Positions 8,222-17,226 of a DNA stretch of 64,000 bases are shown here, piece after piece. This stretch comes from Spongiactinospora rosea. Lineage in GTDB: Bacteria > Actinomycetota > Actinomycetes > Streptosporangiales > Streptosporangiaceae. The notes beneath the pieces were generated by a model, which was not told the DNA's origin, made no database searches, and saw nothing but the letters and a program-made list of their open reading frames with translations. Where the stretch lies: positions 186,001 to 250,000 of the forward strand of contig NZ_QMEY01000006.1 in the NCBI RefSeq assembly GCF_003315795.1. Direction: 5' to 3'. The number at the start of each line of letters is the position of its first letter. The first letter of the stretch is position 1. The translations under genes were made by a program, and so were the position numbers.

Positions 8222-10550
8222 GCACGGGGTCGTGGTCGGAGGAGCGGAAGGCGTCCGGCCGGTAGAGGGCGGGCGGGTTGTACTCGGTGTTGTAGTCGAG
8301 AATGAGCGGTTCGTCGGCGTTGATGTGCCAGATGGTCGCGCCGGTCACCTTCCTGAGCAGGCTCCGGGCCACCAGGGCGTGGTCGAGTTCGCCGGACAGG
8401 CCGTCGAAGACGTAGCTGTAGCGCAGCGGGGCCGGCACGAACCGCTTGGTCACGCTGGACAGCCCGCCCGCCTCCAGGGTGCGGATCGGGTCCTCCTCGC
8501 CGTAGGCGTTGAGGTCGCCGAGCACGAGCGGGTTGGTCAGGCCGAGGGAGTCGATCAGGCCGAGCACCGCCTTGGACTGGCGTACGCGCTCGGGGTTGAA
8601 GCAGCTCTGGCCGTCGCCCTGGTCCTGCTCGGGGCCGGTGGCCCCGTCACAGCCCTTGCTCTTGAAATGGTTGACGATCATGGTGAACGGCGTGCCGCCC
8701 TTGGCCCTGCGGAAGGTCTGGATGAGCGGGGGCCTGCGGAAGACCGGGTCGGCGGAGGAGCGGGCGGCGCCGACCGGGGTCAGCTTGGCGGGCTTGTAGA
8801 TGATGCCGACCTGGATCGCGTCCGTGCCCGGGTGCGGGTGGCGCAGCGCGGCGTAGGCGTCCTTGCCGGCCTCGGCGTTGAGCGCGCCGACGAGGGCGTC
8901 GAGGGCGGTCTGGCCGTTGTTCTCGACCTCCATCAGGCCGACCGCGTCGGCGTCCAGGCCCTTGAGCGCGGCGACCAGCTTGGCGAGCTGCCGCTGCTGC
9001 TCCTGGGCGGTGTCGGCGCCGCGCGAGTCGAGCGTGGTGAACCAGTTGAGCGTGTTGAAGCTCGCGACCTTCACGTTGCCGGACACCGGGAACGGCTTCC
9101 GCGGGCGCGGGTTCAGCGGCAGGAAGCGGACCTGCTTGGTCGGCTGCAGGCGGTAGCTGCCGAAGCCGTACCCGAGCACGCCGGTGACGCTCAGCGCGGT
9201 GTCCCCCACCCGGACGGCACGCGGCCGGGTATAGGGCACGTCCGGCGGGTTCTGCACGGTGGAGCCGTCGTCGATCAGCAGGCGGCGGCGCTCGTCGCGC
9301 CCGGCGTCCACCCCGCCCCGGTCGGTCGGCTGGTACAGCCGGCCCCCGGAGGAGACGGTGACCTCGCCGAACCGCCCGAGCTGGTAGTGCTCGGTCACCG
9401 ACAGCGGCCCGGCAAAGGTGACCAGCATGTTCTCCAGCGGCTCGAACGTCTCGCCGGACGCGCGCGGCAGGGTGCGGACCACGGGCCTGATCTTGCCGGT
9501 GCCGCAGACGTCCACGGCGGTGACCGGGGACAGTTCGGTCCAGCCGTTGTACTCCACGGCCCGGCCGGTGACCAGCACCCGGTCGCCGGCCTTGACGTCC
9601 TTGAAGGAGTCACGGGCGAAGGCGAACACGCCCTCGGAGGTCGCGCGGTCGGCGTCGGGCGTCGGGTCCTGCAGGAAGAACCCGCTCAGCTCGGTGGACT
9701 TCTGGAAGTCGCCGGTCACGACGCCCTCCACCCGGACGGTACGTCCCGCGAGCGGGGTCGACTCACCGCCGCCCTGCACCTCGGCGATCTCGTGGGTGGC
9801 CGCCGTCTCACACGGCTCACCCGTCGGCGTCGGCGTCGGGGTGGGCGTGGAGGTCGGGGTGGGGCTGGGCGTCGGCTCCACGTCGCCGCACGGGGCCGCG
9901 GGCGTGGCGGTGTTGCGCGGCGCGGGCGCGGCCGCGGTGAAGTCGGCGGCGTTGTCGTCGGTGTCGGCGCAGCCGTCGCCGCCGCGCAGCGCGGCGGTGG
10001 CGTTGGTCAGCGCGGGCGCCGCGGCCGGGCCCTCGAAGTAACCGGCGTTGCCGTACCCGACGAGGTCGAGGATCAGCGCCGCCTGCTCGGGCGCGCAGGG
10101 GGTCGAACCGCCGTTGCAGGCCAGGCCGGTGGCCGAGCCGACCAGGGCGACCTTGCCCGCCGATCCGCTCATGTTGATCGAGCCGGTCGTGTCGGCGGCG
10201 GGCGGCGGCGATCCGGTGGCGCCGCCGGCCAGCCGGACGAGGTGGTACTGGCCCGGGGCCAGGGTGCCCGACAGCGCCACGACGGGGTTGGCGCCGAAGT
10301 GGCCGGTGCCGGTGGCGCTGGCGTACTGGACGGACCAGCCGTCCAGGGACACCGCGGCGCTCCCCCGGTTGAAGAGTTCCACGAAGTCGTTGGTGAGGGT
10401 GGCCCCGCTGTTCCCCCCGCCGCCGTAGACCTGGCTGACGACGACGGTGCCGGGTGCGGCGGCGGCCGGTGGCGCGGAGAGCGCCGTCGCTCCGGCGGCG
10501 GCCACGCCGACGGCGACAAGGGCGGCTAACGCCCGGGTTGAAGCACGCAT
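8199..10550 (-). CDS. ExeM/NucH-family secreted endonuclease
   Basis: This 783-residue protein has a signal peptide (residues 1 to about 32, ending AAAAPG). A lamin-tail-like beta domain follows (about 33-165: VVVSQVYGGGGNSG, DFVELFNRG). Then come a Pro/Thr linker of PTPTPTP repeats (about 228-245), an OB-like region (about 250-480) and an endonuclease/exonuclease/phosphatase domain (about 490-783). The catalytic residues of that fold are visible in MEVENNG, VNHFKSKG, GDLNAYGEEDP and SSDHDPV. Members of this family degrade extracellular DNA. The gene stands alone on the minus strand and overlaps the MFS gene tail to tail. Confidence 0.93.
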   Translation of the reverse strand: MRASTRALAALVAVGVAAAGATALSAPPAAAAPGTVVVSQVYGGGGNSGATLTNDFVELFNRGSAAVSLDGWSVQYASATGTGHFGANPVVALSGTLAPGQYHLVRLAGGATGSPPPAADTTGSINMSGSAGKVALVGSATGLACNGGSTPCAPEQAALILDLVGYGNAGYFEGPAAAPALTNATAALRGGDGCADTDDNAADFTAAAPAPRNTATPAAPCGDVEPTPSPTPTSTPTPTPTPTGEPCETAATHEIAEVQGGGESTPLAGRTVRVEGVVTGDFQKSTELSGFFLQDPTPDADRATSEGVFAFARDSFKDVKAGDRVLVTGRAVEYNGWTELSPVTAVDVCGTGKIRPVVRTLPRASGETFEPLENMLVTFAGPLSVTEHYQLGRFGEVTVSSGGRLYQPTDRGGVDAGRDERRRLLIDDGSTVQNPPDVPYTRPRAVRVGDTALSVTGVLGYGFGSYRLQPTKQVRFLPLNPRPRKPFPVSGNVKVASFNTLNWFTTLDSRGADTAQEQQRQLAKLVAALKGLDADAVGLMEVENNGQTALDALVGALNAEAGKDAYAALRHPHPGTDAIQVGIIYKPAKLTPVGAARSSADPVFRRPPLIQTFRRAKGGTPFTMIVNHFKSKGCDGATGPEQDQGDGQSCFNPERVRQSKAVLGLIDSLGLTNPLVLGDLNAYGEEDPIRTLEAGGLSSVTKRFVPAPLRYSYVFDGLSGELDHALVARSLLRKVTGATIWHINADEPLILDYNTEYNPPALYRPDAFRSSDHDPVLIGLNLF

Positions 10551-10775
10551 GTACCGGAGCGTAGGCAGGATTTGCCGCTAATCGCTGATCTATGCGCTGT
10601 TGTATGGAAAAAGTCTGCAGGTGTTCATTCGCCGGGCTCACCGGGCGGCGCTCCACGCGCCCGCGGCCGGGTCGCTCTCATGCGTCATCACCCGCCGCTC
10701 GCGCCGGGACGGACCGGCCCCCTGTGGCCCTCCCAGCCGCGTCTCGCGCGGTTTTCGCGCGACCCCGTGTCACGC

Positions 10776-11297
10776 TCAGGTGGTGAAGATCTCCTGGACC
10801 TTGACGATCGCGCCCTTGTGCACCGTGATCAGGGCAGGAGCGGGCCCGAACTTCTTCGTGCGCTCCAGCAGGACCTTGGTGGAGCACCGCTTGGCGCCCA
10901 GGCTGGCGTTGTCGTCGTAGGACGTGCCGTTCGGCGAGATCTTGCACCCGTAGGCGCTGTAGAACCGCATGTCCTTGGCGATCGGCGAGGCGTACGCCAT
11001 CACGTCGTACTCCGGCGGGCCGACGAAGTGCGCGCCGGTCTTCTTGGTGAGCTTCCAGCGGATCGGCTCGTACTCCGCGATCCCGCCGCGCACCTCGGTG
11101 ATCCAGCCGCGCAGGATGCCGTTGCGCCGCGGGTGCAGGCCCTTGCTGAAGTCGTGGTGCGGGTCGGCCTGGAACTTCGTGCCGAAGACCTTGGGCTTCT
11201 TGTAGTGCGGGATCGCGGCGGCCTCGGCCGCCACCCCGGGCAGGATGATCGCCGCGGCAGCGCCCGCGATCACCAGCGTCCGAATCAATGATTTCAT
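10776..11297 (-). CDS. Unknown secreted protein
   Basis: I do not recognise this 173-residue protein. From ATG 11297 it begins with a clear signal peptide (MKSLIRTLVIAGAAAAIILPGVAAEAAA) and then a basic, aromatic mature domain of about 145 residues with two Cys (in GCKISP and KRCSTK) that could form one disulfide. No catalytic motif is seen. A GTG start at 11333 would add 12 residues and run across the palindrome at 11312-11329, so ATG 11297 is preferred. The gene lies 59 bases downstream of a membrane-protein gene on the same strand; the palindrome in between suggests separate control. Confidence 0.75.
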   Translation of the reverse strand: MKSLIRTLVIAGAAAAIILPGVAAEAAAIPHYKKPKVFGTKFQADPHHDFSKGLHPRRNGILRGWITEVRGGIAEYEPIRWKLTKKTGAHFVGPPEYDVMAYASPIAKDMRFYSAYGCKISPNGTSYDDNASLGAKRCSTKVLLERTKKFGPAPALITVHKGAIVKVQEIFTT

Positions 11298-11311
11298 GGT
11301 CTTTTGGAGTG

Positions 11312-11329
11312 ACCTGGAAGCTTCCAGGT
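11312..11329. promoter_or_regulatory. Perfect 18-bp palindrome
   Basis: ACCTGGAAGCTTCCAGGT is a gap-free palindrome 15 bases upstream of the secreted-protein start. A second inverted repeat, GTGAC-N4-GTCAC, lies at 11344-11357 and ends at the stop codon of the upstream gene. These are operator or hairpin candidates. Confidence 0.45.
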
Positions 11330-11356
11330 TCACCGAAAGAGGTGTGACTTACGTCA

Positions 11357-12220
11357 CTAGAGCGACCGGCCCAAGGGGACCAGTCGCTCCGGGGCGATGG
11401 GGCGGAACGCCGGGAGTACCGCGACCAGCTCCTCCACCTTGACATGGAAGCCGCCGACCTCCACCAGCGCACCCGCGTGCAGCGCGTAGACGACGGTGTA
11501 GCCGTTCTCCAGGCGGGTCGTCCAGACGCCCGGGGCCGCCTCGCGGCACGGCTCGACGGACTTCCACGCCCAGTTCGGCTCGGGATGAGCGCAGACCGCC
11601 TTGGGAGTGCCCGACTTCGCCGGAGCGACCCGGACCTCGATCCACCGCTGGTCCGCCGGGTCGTCCGGGTGATATTCGAGGCTCAGAGTGTCGGGGAGGT
11701 ACACCTCCTCCAGGCCGTCGAGCTGAAATCCCGGGATCTCGGGAGCGACCAGTGGGAAGTCCACGGCCCGCAGCTTGCCGAGGCGCTCGCGATCGTGCAA
11801 CACGCCGGCCACCGGCTCGGCGGCGAAGCAGGCGATGATGATCGCGCAGAGGGCGATGGCCCGTGCGGCATTGGCACCGGGCGCGAACAACCAGGCGATC
11901 AGGAAGTAGCCGGTGAACACGGGAAGGCCGAGCGTGAGCACGTCCGTCACGCCGTTGTCGGGAATCCAGTCGTCGAAGGCGATCGGCAGCGCCATCAGGG
12001 CGAACATGGCGAACGGCGCGAGGGCTCCCACCAGCGGCCACCAGGGCACCTTGGCGGCCCAGCCGAGCAGTTGGGCCAGGATGAAGATGCCGAGGATCAC
12101 CCCCAGGAACGCGAGGCCGTCATCCCCGTCTTCGGTGGCCGGCACCCCGAACGCGCGGAAGAGTTCGAGCGTCACCCCGAGGGTCGCGCCCACCACGGCC
12201 GCCCTGATCAACACCGGCAT
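11357..12220 (-). CDS. Unknown membrane protein
   Basis: This 287-residue protein has no family I recognise. The N-terminal half (about residues 1-140) holds four or five hydrophobic helices (VLIRAAVVGATLGVTLELF, FLGVILGIFILAQLLGW, LVGALAPFAMFALMALPI, LTLGLPVFTGYFLIAWLF, AARAIALCAIIIACFA). The C-terminal half (about 150-287) is a soluble domain with two Cys (VCAHPEPN, VEPCREA) and beta-rich segments, probably outside the membrane. The stop codon lies within an inverted repeat. It is followed by the small secreted protein; the two could act together at the envelope, but nothing more specific can be read. Confidence 0.8.
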   Translation of the reverse strand: MPVLIRAAVVGATLGVTLELFRAFGVPATEDGDDGLAFLGVILGIFILAQLLGWAAKVPWWPLVGALAPFAMFALMALPIAFDDWIPDNGVTDVLTLGLPVFTGYFLIAWLFAPGANAARAIALCAIIIACFAAEPVAGVLHDRERLGKLRAVDFPLVAPEIPGFQLDGLEEVYLPDTLSLEYHPDDPADQRWIEVRVAPAKSGTPKAVCAHPEPNWAWKSVEPCREAAPGVWTTRLENGYTVVYALHAGALVEVGGFHVKVEELVAVLPAFRPIAPERLVPLGRSL

Positions 12221-12253
12221 ATCGTGATCTTTCCGTACGTGTGCCGGTCGGCG

Positions 12254-13270
12254 CTAGTCGTGCGTCAGTGCCCTCCAGTCGAAGCAGATCGCGCCCGCAG
12301 GCGCCCCGCCCCCGCTCAGGCCTTCGTACGTCCGAACCGCCTCCAGAGGCGAGACACGGGCGGCGATCATCGCGGCGGTGCGGAACGCGCCCGAGGCCAG
12401 GCGGCGGAAGTACAGCTCGGTCACCGCGTCGCGGTTGAGCGGGCCGGCGGACGGGTCGTCGGAGACGATCCCCGCGTGCGCCCCGAGGATCGTCAGCGAG
12501 TCGCTGACCACGCCGGGCCCCAGCATCTGCCGCGACGGCGTGGGCGTGTCGCCCAGCAGCACGACCCGGCCCAGGGGCCGGGCCAGCCGTACCGCCCGGG
12601 CGAGCACCGCGGTGCCGCCGGTGACCTCGAACACCACGTCGGCCATCGCCCCGCCGGTCAGTGCGGCCAGCGCGGGCCGGGCCTCGGAGGCGGGCATCGC
12701 CAGTACGTCGGTCGCGCCGCCCGCCAGCGCCAGGTCCAGCCGCCGGGCGTCGGGGTCGATCGCCACGACCCGGGCGGCGCCGTGCGCGACGGCGTACTGG
12801 ACGACGAGCTGCCCCACCGGGCCGAGCCCCAGCACCACGACGGTCTCGCCCATGGCGATCGCGGCCCTGGCCGCACCGGCCGCGGCGGTGACGACCAGCG
12901 GCACCCACACCGCCTCCTCGTCCGGCACCGCGGCGGGCAGCGGGCGCGCCTCGCCCTCCTTCAGCGTCACGAACTCCTGATGGGGGGCGTAGGACTGCAC
13001 CCGGTCACCGGGCCGCAGGCCGGTGACCCCCTCGCCCACCGCCGCCACGACCCCGGCCATGCTGTACCCGGGCCGGAACGGGTATCGCACCCACTCCTCC
13101 CAGTTGGACCCGGGATCGAACTCCCCGCGCAGGCAGGCCAGCTCGGTGCCCGGACTGATCAGCGAGAGCGTCGAACGGCACAGCACCTCCCCCGGCCCGG
13201 GGGCGGCGACGTCCTCTTCGGCCACGCGTACCGCGCCAGGACCGGTGAACTCCACGAACCACGACTTCAT
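12254..13270 (-). CDS. MDR-type dehydrogenase without catalytic-zinc motif
   Basis: This 338-residue medium-chain dehydrogenase/reductase has the GroES-like N-terminal half and a Rossmann NAD(P)-binding motif (VVVLGLGPVGQLVVQYA, about residues 143-160). The catalytic-zinc signature of classical alcohol dehydrogenases is absent: where GHE is expected the sequence reads PGYSMAG, and LISPGTEL replaces the first-Cys region. This resembles BchC-like and related zinc-independent dehydrogenases. The ATG overlaps the stop of the Gfo/Idh/MocA gene by four bases. It is the third gene of the minus-strand arm of a carbohydrate divergon, so a sugar or polyol hydroxyl group is the likely substrate. Confidence 0.85.
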   Translation of the reverse strand: MKSWFVEFTGPGAVRVAEEDVAAPGPGEVLCRSTLSLISPGTELACLRGEFDPGSNWEEWVRYPFRPGYSMAGVVAAVGEGVTGLRPGDRVQSYAPHQEFVTLKEGEARPLPAAVPDEEAVWVPLVVTAAAGAARAAIAMGETVVVLGLGPVGQLVVQYAVAHGAARVVAIDPDARRLDLALAGGATDVLAMPASEARPALAALTGGAMADVVFEVTGGTAVLARAVRLARPLGRVVLLGDTPTPSRQMLGPGVVSDSLTILGAHAGIVSDDPSAGPLNRDAVTELYFRRLASGAFRTAAMIAARVSPLEAVRTYEGLSGGGAPAGAICFDWRALTHD

Positions 13271-14265
13271 CGGTCCCTCCCGAGGACGACCGTCCGCCCG
13301 CTGGACGCGCTCTGGTAGGCGGCCTCGATGATCCGCATCGAGGTGACGCCGTCGGCGGCGCCGGGGGCGGGCTCCGCCCCGGCCAGGGTCGCCAGGAAGG
13401 CGCGCATCTGCGCGTCATACCTGCGCTGCACGGCCTCCTCGGAAAGCTCGGCCGCGAGCGACACGACCGGCTCGGCCCCGGCCCGCACGAGCGTGCCGGG
13501 GAAGGTCTGCGCGTAGCCCCCGGTGCCGGACACGCGCACGCTCCCCGAGGGGCCGGGCGCGTGCGGGTGCCACCAGCCCGCCTCGACGCCGGAGGTCACC
13601 CCGCCCTCCCAGACGATCGTCAGGATCGCGGTGTCCTCGACCGGCAGGTCGCGGTAGTGGGCGCCGCAGTGCGCGGTGACGCTGACCGGCTCGGGGTCGC
13701 CGAGCACGTACCGGGTGGCGTCGATGGCGTGGACGCCGAGGTCCATCAGCGCGCCGCCACCGGCCAGCGCGGGATCGGTGAACCAGCCGTCCGGGCCGAA
13801 ACCGGCGTGGACCGCGTACGCCGTGGTGTGCACCGGGCGGCCCAGCGCCCCGTCGCGGACCAGGCGGCGCAGCCAGCCGATCTGCTCGTCGAAGCGCAGG
13901 CAGTGCGCGAGCGTCACCCGGGCGGGCCCGTGCTGGGCGGCGGCGATGGCCCGGGCCTCGGCGGTGGTCATGGCCATCGGCTTCTCCAGCAGCACCGGCA
14001 GCCCCGCCGCCAGCGCCTCGATCGCCTGCCCGGCGTGCAGCGCGTTGGGCGTGGCGACGACGAGCGCGTCCACCTCGCCGTCGGCCAGCAGCCGGTCCAG
14101 GGCGAGGTAGCGGCGGGTGAAGCCGTACCGCTCGGCCAGCGCGGCGAGGGAGGGCTCGCGGTGGTTGACGGCGGCGACCAGTTCGCCACCGGCGGCGGCG
14201 ATGGCCCGCGCGTGATGATCGGCGATGTAGCCGGTGCCGGCGATGGCCAGGCGCGGCCGGCTCAT
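13267..14265 (-). CDS. Gfo/Idh/MocA family oxidoreductase
   Basis: This 332-residue NAD(P)-dependent enzyme has an N-terminal Rossmann fold (IAGTGYIADHHARAIAAA) and the family's EKPMAMTTAEA motif, whose Lys is a catalytic residue (about 94). The C-terminal alpha/beta domain contains GGGALMDLGVHAIDATRYVLG. Such enzymes oxidise or reduce sugars and inositols at a ring hydroxyl. It overlaps both neighbours by four bases and is therefore co-translated with the NodB-like deacetylase and the MDR dehydrogenase. The set could form a short catabolic route for an imported acetylated or glycosidic compound. Confidence 0.92.
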   Translation of the reverse strand: MSRPRLAIAGTGYIADHHARAIAAAGGELVAAVNHREPSLAALAERYGFTRRYLALDRLLADGEVDALVVATPNALHAGQAIEALAAGLPVLLEKPMAMTTAEARAIAAAQHGPARVTLAHCLRFDEQIGWLRRLVRDGALGRPVHTTAYAVHAGFGPDGWFTDPALAGGGALMDLGVHAIDATRYVLGDPEPVSVTAHCGAHYRDLPVEDTAILTIVWEGGVTSGVEAGWWHPHAPGPSGSVRVSGTGGYAQTFPGTLVRAGAEPVVSLAAELSEEAVQRRYDAQMRAFLATLAGAEPAPGAADGVTSMRIIEAAYQSASSGRTVVLGRDR

Positions 14266-14882
14266 CCCAGCTCGTCCAGCCGCACGAAGCGGGCCCCGGC
14301 GGCGCGCAGGCCGTCGATGACCTGCGGCATGGCCCGGCCGGTCGCCGGGGTCCAGGGGTGGAACAGCAGCACCGCGCCGTCGCCGTGCGCGGTGGCCTGC
14401 TCGATGACGGTGCGGACCACCTGGGGCCCGGTGGCCTTGGCCCGCCAGTCGAAGGGATCGACCTGCCAGCCCACCTCGCGGTAGCCGAGCCGGTCCAGGG
14501 CGGCCAGCACCTCGGGGTCGTCGGCGCCGTCGCCGTAGGGGCAGCGGAACCAGGGGCGGGGGTCGTGCCCGGTGGCGCGGCGGACGGCCTGCTCGGCCTG
14601 CCGTACGTCCTTGGCCAGCCCCTTGGCCGATAACCAGGTCATCGGCGTGTGGTGATGGGAGTGGTTGCCGATCAGATGGCCCTGCCGGGCCAGGTCCCTG
14701 GCCAGGTCGGGGTACGCCTGGGCCCAGCGGCCCTGGACGAAGTGCGTCGCCACCACGTCGCGCTCGGCCAGGGTGCGCAGCACGAGCCGGGTGCCGTCGG
14801 GGTGTGCGGGGCGGTCGTGGTGCTCGACGTCGAAGGTCAGCGCGACCCGCCAGGAAGCTTGGGATTGGGGGGAGTTCGCCAC
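14262..14882 (-). CDS. Polysaccharide deacetylase (NodB-like)
   Basis: GTG 14882 is preceded by GAGGTAGG and gives a 206-residue product; an upstream in-frame start would add an unrelated AT-rich tail. The NodB fold is visible: the Asp-containing motif 1 (LTFDVEHHD), motif 2 with two metal-binding His (GNHSHHHTP), RCPYGDGADDPE as motif 3 and LLFHPW as motif 5. No signal peptide is present, so it probably deacetylates an imported sugar inside the cell rather than wall polymer. It is the first gene of the minus arm of the divergon and shares its upstream region with the GntR regulator. Confidence 0.85.
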   Translation of the reverse strand: MANSPQSQASWRVALTFDVEHHDRPAHPDGTRLVLRTLAERDVVATHFVQGRWAQAYPDLARDLARQGHLIGNHSHHHTPMTWLSAKGLAKDVRQAEQAVRRATGHDPRPWFRCPYGDGADDPEVLAALDRLGYREVGWQVDPFDWRAKATGPQVVRTVIEQATAHGDGAVLLFHPWTPATGRAMPQVIDGLRAAGARFVRLDELG

Positions 14883-14924
14883 GTCTTGCCTACCTCTGTA
14901 TCGAGGGAGCCGCTGATTGCCGTA

Positions 14925-14953
14925 TTGACATGGGTATCGGCCATGGCGATTAT
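14925..14953 (+). promoter_or_regulatory. Housekeeping-type promoter candidate
   Basis: TTGACA at 14925-14930 is followed after 17 bases by GATTAT at 14948-14953. It lies in an unusually AT-rich stretch about 70 bases upstream of the GntR gene and probably drives the regulator and ABC importer. Confidence 0.5.
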
Positions 14954-15025
14954 TGCTGACAACATTATCATCAATCAACTGCTTGGGTGTGATCATCGTC
15001 CTGAGCAGGAAGGACGGGACACCAG

Positions 15026-15814
15026 ATGGCCCGCTACCGGCTGGAGTCTGGCCCGACCCCCCTGCACCATCAGGTGTATCTCTCGCTGAGCGCCGCGCTG
15101 GACGAAGGGGAATGGCGGCTCGGCGACCGGCTGCCCCCCGAGCGCGAACTGGCCCGCCGTTACGGGTGCAGCCTCATCCCGGTACGGCGGGCGCTGGACG
15201 AGCTGAGCCGCGAGGGCCGCCTGGAGCGGGTTCGGGGGCGCGGCACGTTCGTCCTGCGACCCCGCCCGCGGCTTGAGGTCGAGATGGGCTACGGCGGCAG
15301 CTTCGCCGACCTCATGCGCATGCACGGCAGGCACCCCGAGACCAGGGTGGTCGACGCCCGGATCGAGCCGTCCAACGATGCGGTGGCCGCCGCGCTCGCG
15401 CTGCCGCCGGGCGAGCCCGCCATCTATCTCGAACGGCTGCGCATCGCCAACGGCGAGCCGCTGATCTTGGAGCAGGTGCACCTGCGGGCCGCCCGCTTCG
15501 AGGGCCTGCTCGACCACGACCTTGAACGCAACTCCCTGTACGACCTGCTGATCGAGCGGTACGGGGTGGTCATCGCGCGCGTCCGCGAGGCCATCGAACC
15601 GGTGCTGCTGCGGACGCACGAGGCGTACCTGCTCGACCAGCCATCAGACCGCCCGGCCCTGCTCGTGGAGGGGATCGCGTACGGCCCAGAGCCGGACGTC
15701 GAGCCGATCGAGTTCACCCGCAGCTACATGCGGGGCGACCGGGCCCGCCTGTCCTTCGAAGGAAGGATCCTTCGCCCGCCCCGGCCCGGCGCCGGGGCGG
15801 CCGGCACCCCCTGA
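15026..15814 (+). CDS. GntR/HutC-family regulator
   Basis: This 262-residue regulator has an N-terminal winged helix (about residues 10-75: GEWRLGDRLPPERELARRYGC, RALDELSREGRLERVRGRGTFV). It is followed by a UTRA ligand-binding domain (about 95-245: IYLERLRIANGEPLILEQ, FEGLLDHDLERNSLYDLL). HutC-type proteins usually bind sugar phosphates or amino-acid derivatives and release a repressed operon. It sits at the head of the ABC importer genes, nine bases from the lipoprotein start, and faces the deacetylase operon, so it probably controls both arms. Confidence 0.93.
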   Translation: MARYRLESGPTPLHHQVYLSLSAALDEGEWRLGDRLPPERELARRYGCSLIPVRRALDELSREGRLERVRGRGTFVLRPRPRLEVEMGYGGSFADLMRMHGRHPETRVVDARIEPSNDAVAAALALPPGEPAIYLERLRIANGEPLILEQVHLRAARFEGLLDHDLERNSLYDLLIERYGVVIARVREAIEPVLLRTHEAYLLDQPSDRPALLVEGIAYGPEPDVEPIEFTRSYMRGDRARLSFEGRILRPPRPGAGAAGTP

Positions 15815-15823
15815 AGGAGACGC

Positions 15824-17191
15824 ATGAACGGGACCCTCCCCCGCTTACTGGCCGCCCTGACCGCACTCGTGTTCCTCACCGCGTGCACGACGGGCACGGG
15901 CGGCGAGGCCGCGCCGGTGCAGTTGCGCTGGTACTGCTGCCTGGGCACCGGCGAACAGGCCGACCAGGTCAAGGCGCAGCAGGCCGTCGTCGACGAGTTC
16001 AACGCCCGCAACCGTGACATCAAGGTGAAGCTGGAGGTCGTCCCCTACAACTCCGCCAGGGACACCCTCGCCACCCAGATCGCCTCCGGCAACGGCCCCG
16101 ACATCGTGGGCCCGGTCGGCGTCGGCGGGGCCGCGGCCTTCCACGGCCAGTGGCTGGACCTCGGCCCGTTCATCAAGGCCCGCGGCTTCGACCTGCGCCC
16201 CTACTCCGAGGGCGCGGCCGACCTGTACCGGATCGGCTCGGTGCAGGAGGGCCTGCCGTTCGCGATCTACCCCTCGACCCTCTACTACAAGGCCGACCTG
16301 TTCGAGGAGGCGGGCCTGGCCGAGCCGCCGCACAAGTACGGCGAGAAGTACCGCTGGCCTGATGGGCGTGAGGCCGAGTGGAACTACGACACGCTGCGGG
16401 AGCTGGCGCTGCGCCTCACCGTGGACAAGAACGGCAAGGACGCCACCCAGGAGGGGTTCGACGCCGGGAACATCGTGCAGTACGGGTTCGAGCCCGCCCG
16501 CGACGACCTGCGCTACCAGGGCTCGGCCTTCGGCGCCGCGTCGCTGGACTCCGGTGACGGCAAGACCGTGAAGATCCCCGAGCCGTGGGCCGACGCCTGG
16601 CGCTTCTTCTACGACGGCATGTGGAAGGACCGGTTCGTGATGACCGGGCAGGTCTTCGAGACCGACCGGTTCAACGGCGACGGCGCCGCGTTCTTCTCCG
16701 GGCACGTCGCGATGAGCGTGAACTTCCTGTGGTCCACCTACGGCGTCGCGGGCGCGGGCCCCGACTGGGACCTCGCCGCGATGCCCTCCCACAACGGAAA
16801 GACCACCTCGCCCACCAGCGCCGACACCTTCCGCATCCTGGCCGGGAGCAAGCATCCGGCCGAGGCGTTCGAGTTCCTGAGCCACCTGCTGGGCCCGGCC
16901 TCGAACAAGCTGCTGGCGGCCTACGGGGCGATGCCCGCGCGCACCGCCGACCAGGACGCCTTCTTCACCAAGCTGGCCGCCCAGTTCACCAACACCGTGG
17001 ACTGGCAGGTCGTCAAGGACAGCGTGCGGTTCGCCGACACCCCGCATTCGGAGGCGCACACTCCGAAGTACAACCAGACGCTCGCCATCCTCGGCACCTA
17101 CCGCAGCCGCTGGATGACCAAGGGCGGACTGGACATGGACGCCGAGCTGTCCCGGCTGCGCGCGGAGATCCAGAAGATCTGGGACCGCTAG
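15824..17191 (+). CDS. ABC importer solute-binding lipoprotein, carbohydrate type
   Basis: This 455-residue family 1 solute-binding protein has a lipoprotein signal peptide with lipobox LTAC (Cys21). The RBS GAAGGAGA precedes ATG 15824. It has typical features of sugar-binding proteins of the UgpB/MalE class: NARNRDIKVKLEVVPYNS near the N terminus, the LPFAIYPSTLYYKADLF hinge segment and a C-terminal region with AFEFLSHLLGP. It is anchored outside the membrane and delivers the substrate to the two permeases that follow. The ligand is unknown; the adjacent deacetylase and oxidoreductases suggest a modified sugar or oligosaccharide. Confidence 0.92.
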   Translation: MNGTLPRLLAALTALVFLTACTTGTGGEAAPVQLRWYCCLGTGEQADQVKAQQAVVDEFNARNRDIKVKLEVVPYNSARDTLATQIASGNGPDIVGPVGVGGAAAFHGQWLDLGPFIKARGFDLRPYSEGAADLYRIGSVQEGLPFAIYPSTLYYKADLFEEAGLAEPPHKYGEKYRWPDGREAEWNYDTLRELALRLTVDKNGKDATQEGFDAGNIVQYGFEPARDDLRYQGSAFGAASLDSGDGKTVKIPEPWADAWRFFYDGMWKDRFVMTGQVFETDRFNGDGAAFFSGHVAMSVNFLWSTYGVAGAGPDWDLAAMPSHNGKTTSPTSADTFRILAGSKHPAEAFEFLSHLLGPASNKLLAAYGAMPARTADQDAFFTKLAAQFTNTVDWQVVKDSVRFADTPHSEAHTPKYNQTLAILGTYRSRWMTKGGLDMDAELSRLRAEIQKIWDR

Positions 17192-17226
17192 CCGCCGCCC
17201 TCACCCCCCCTCGTGAAAGGCGTCCG

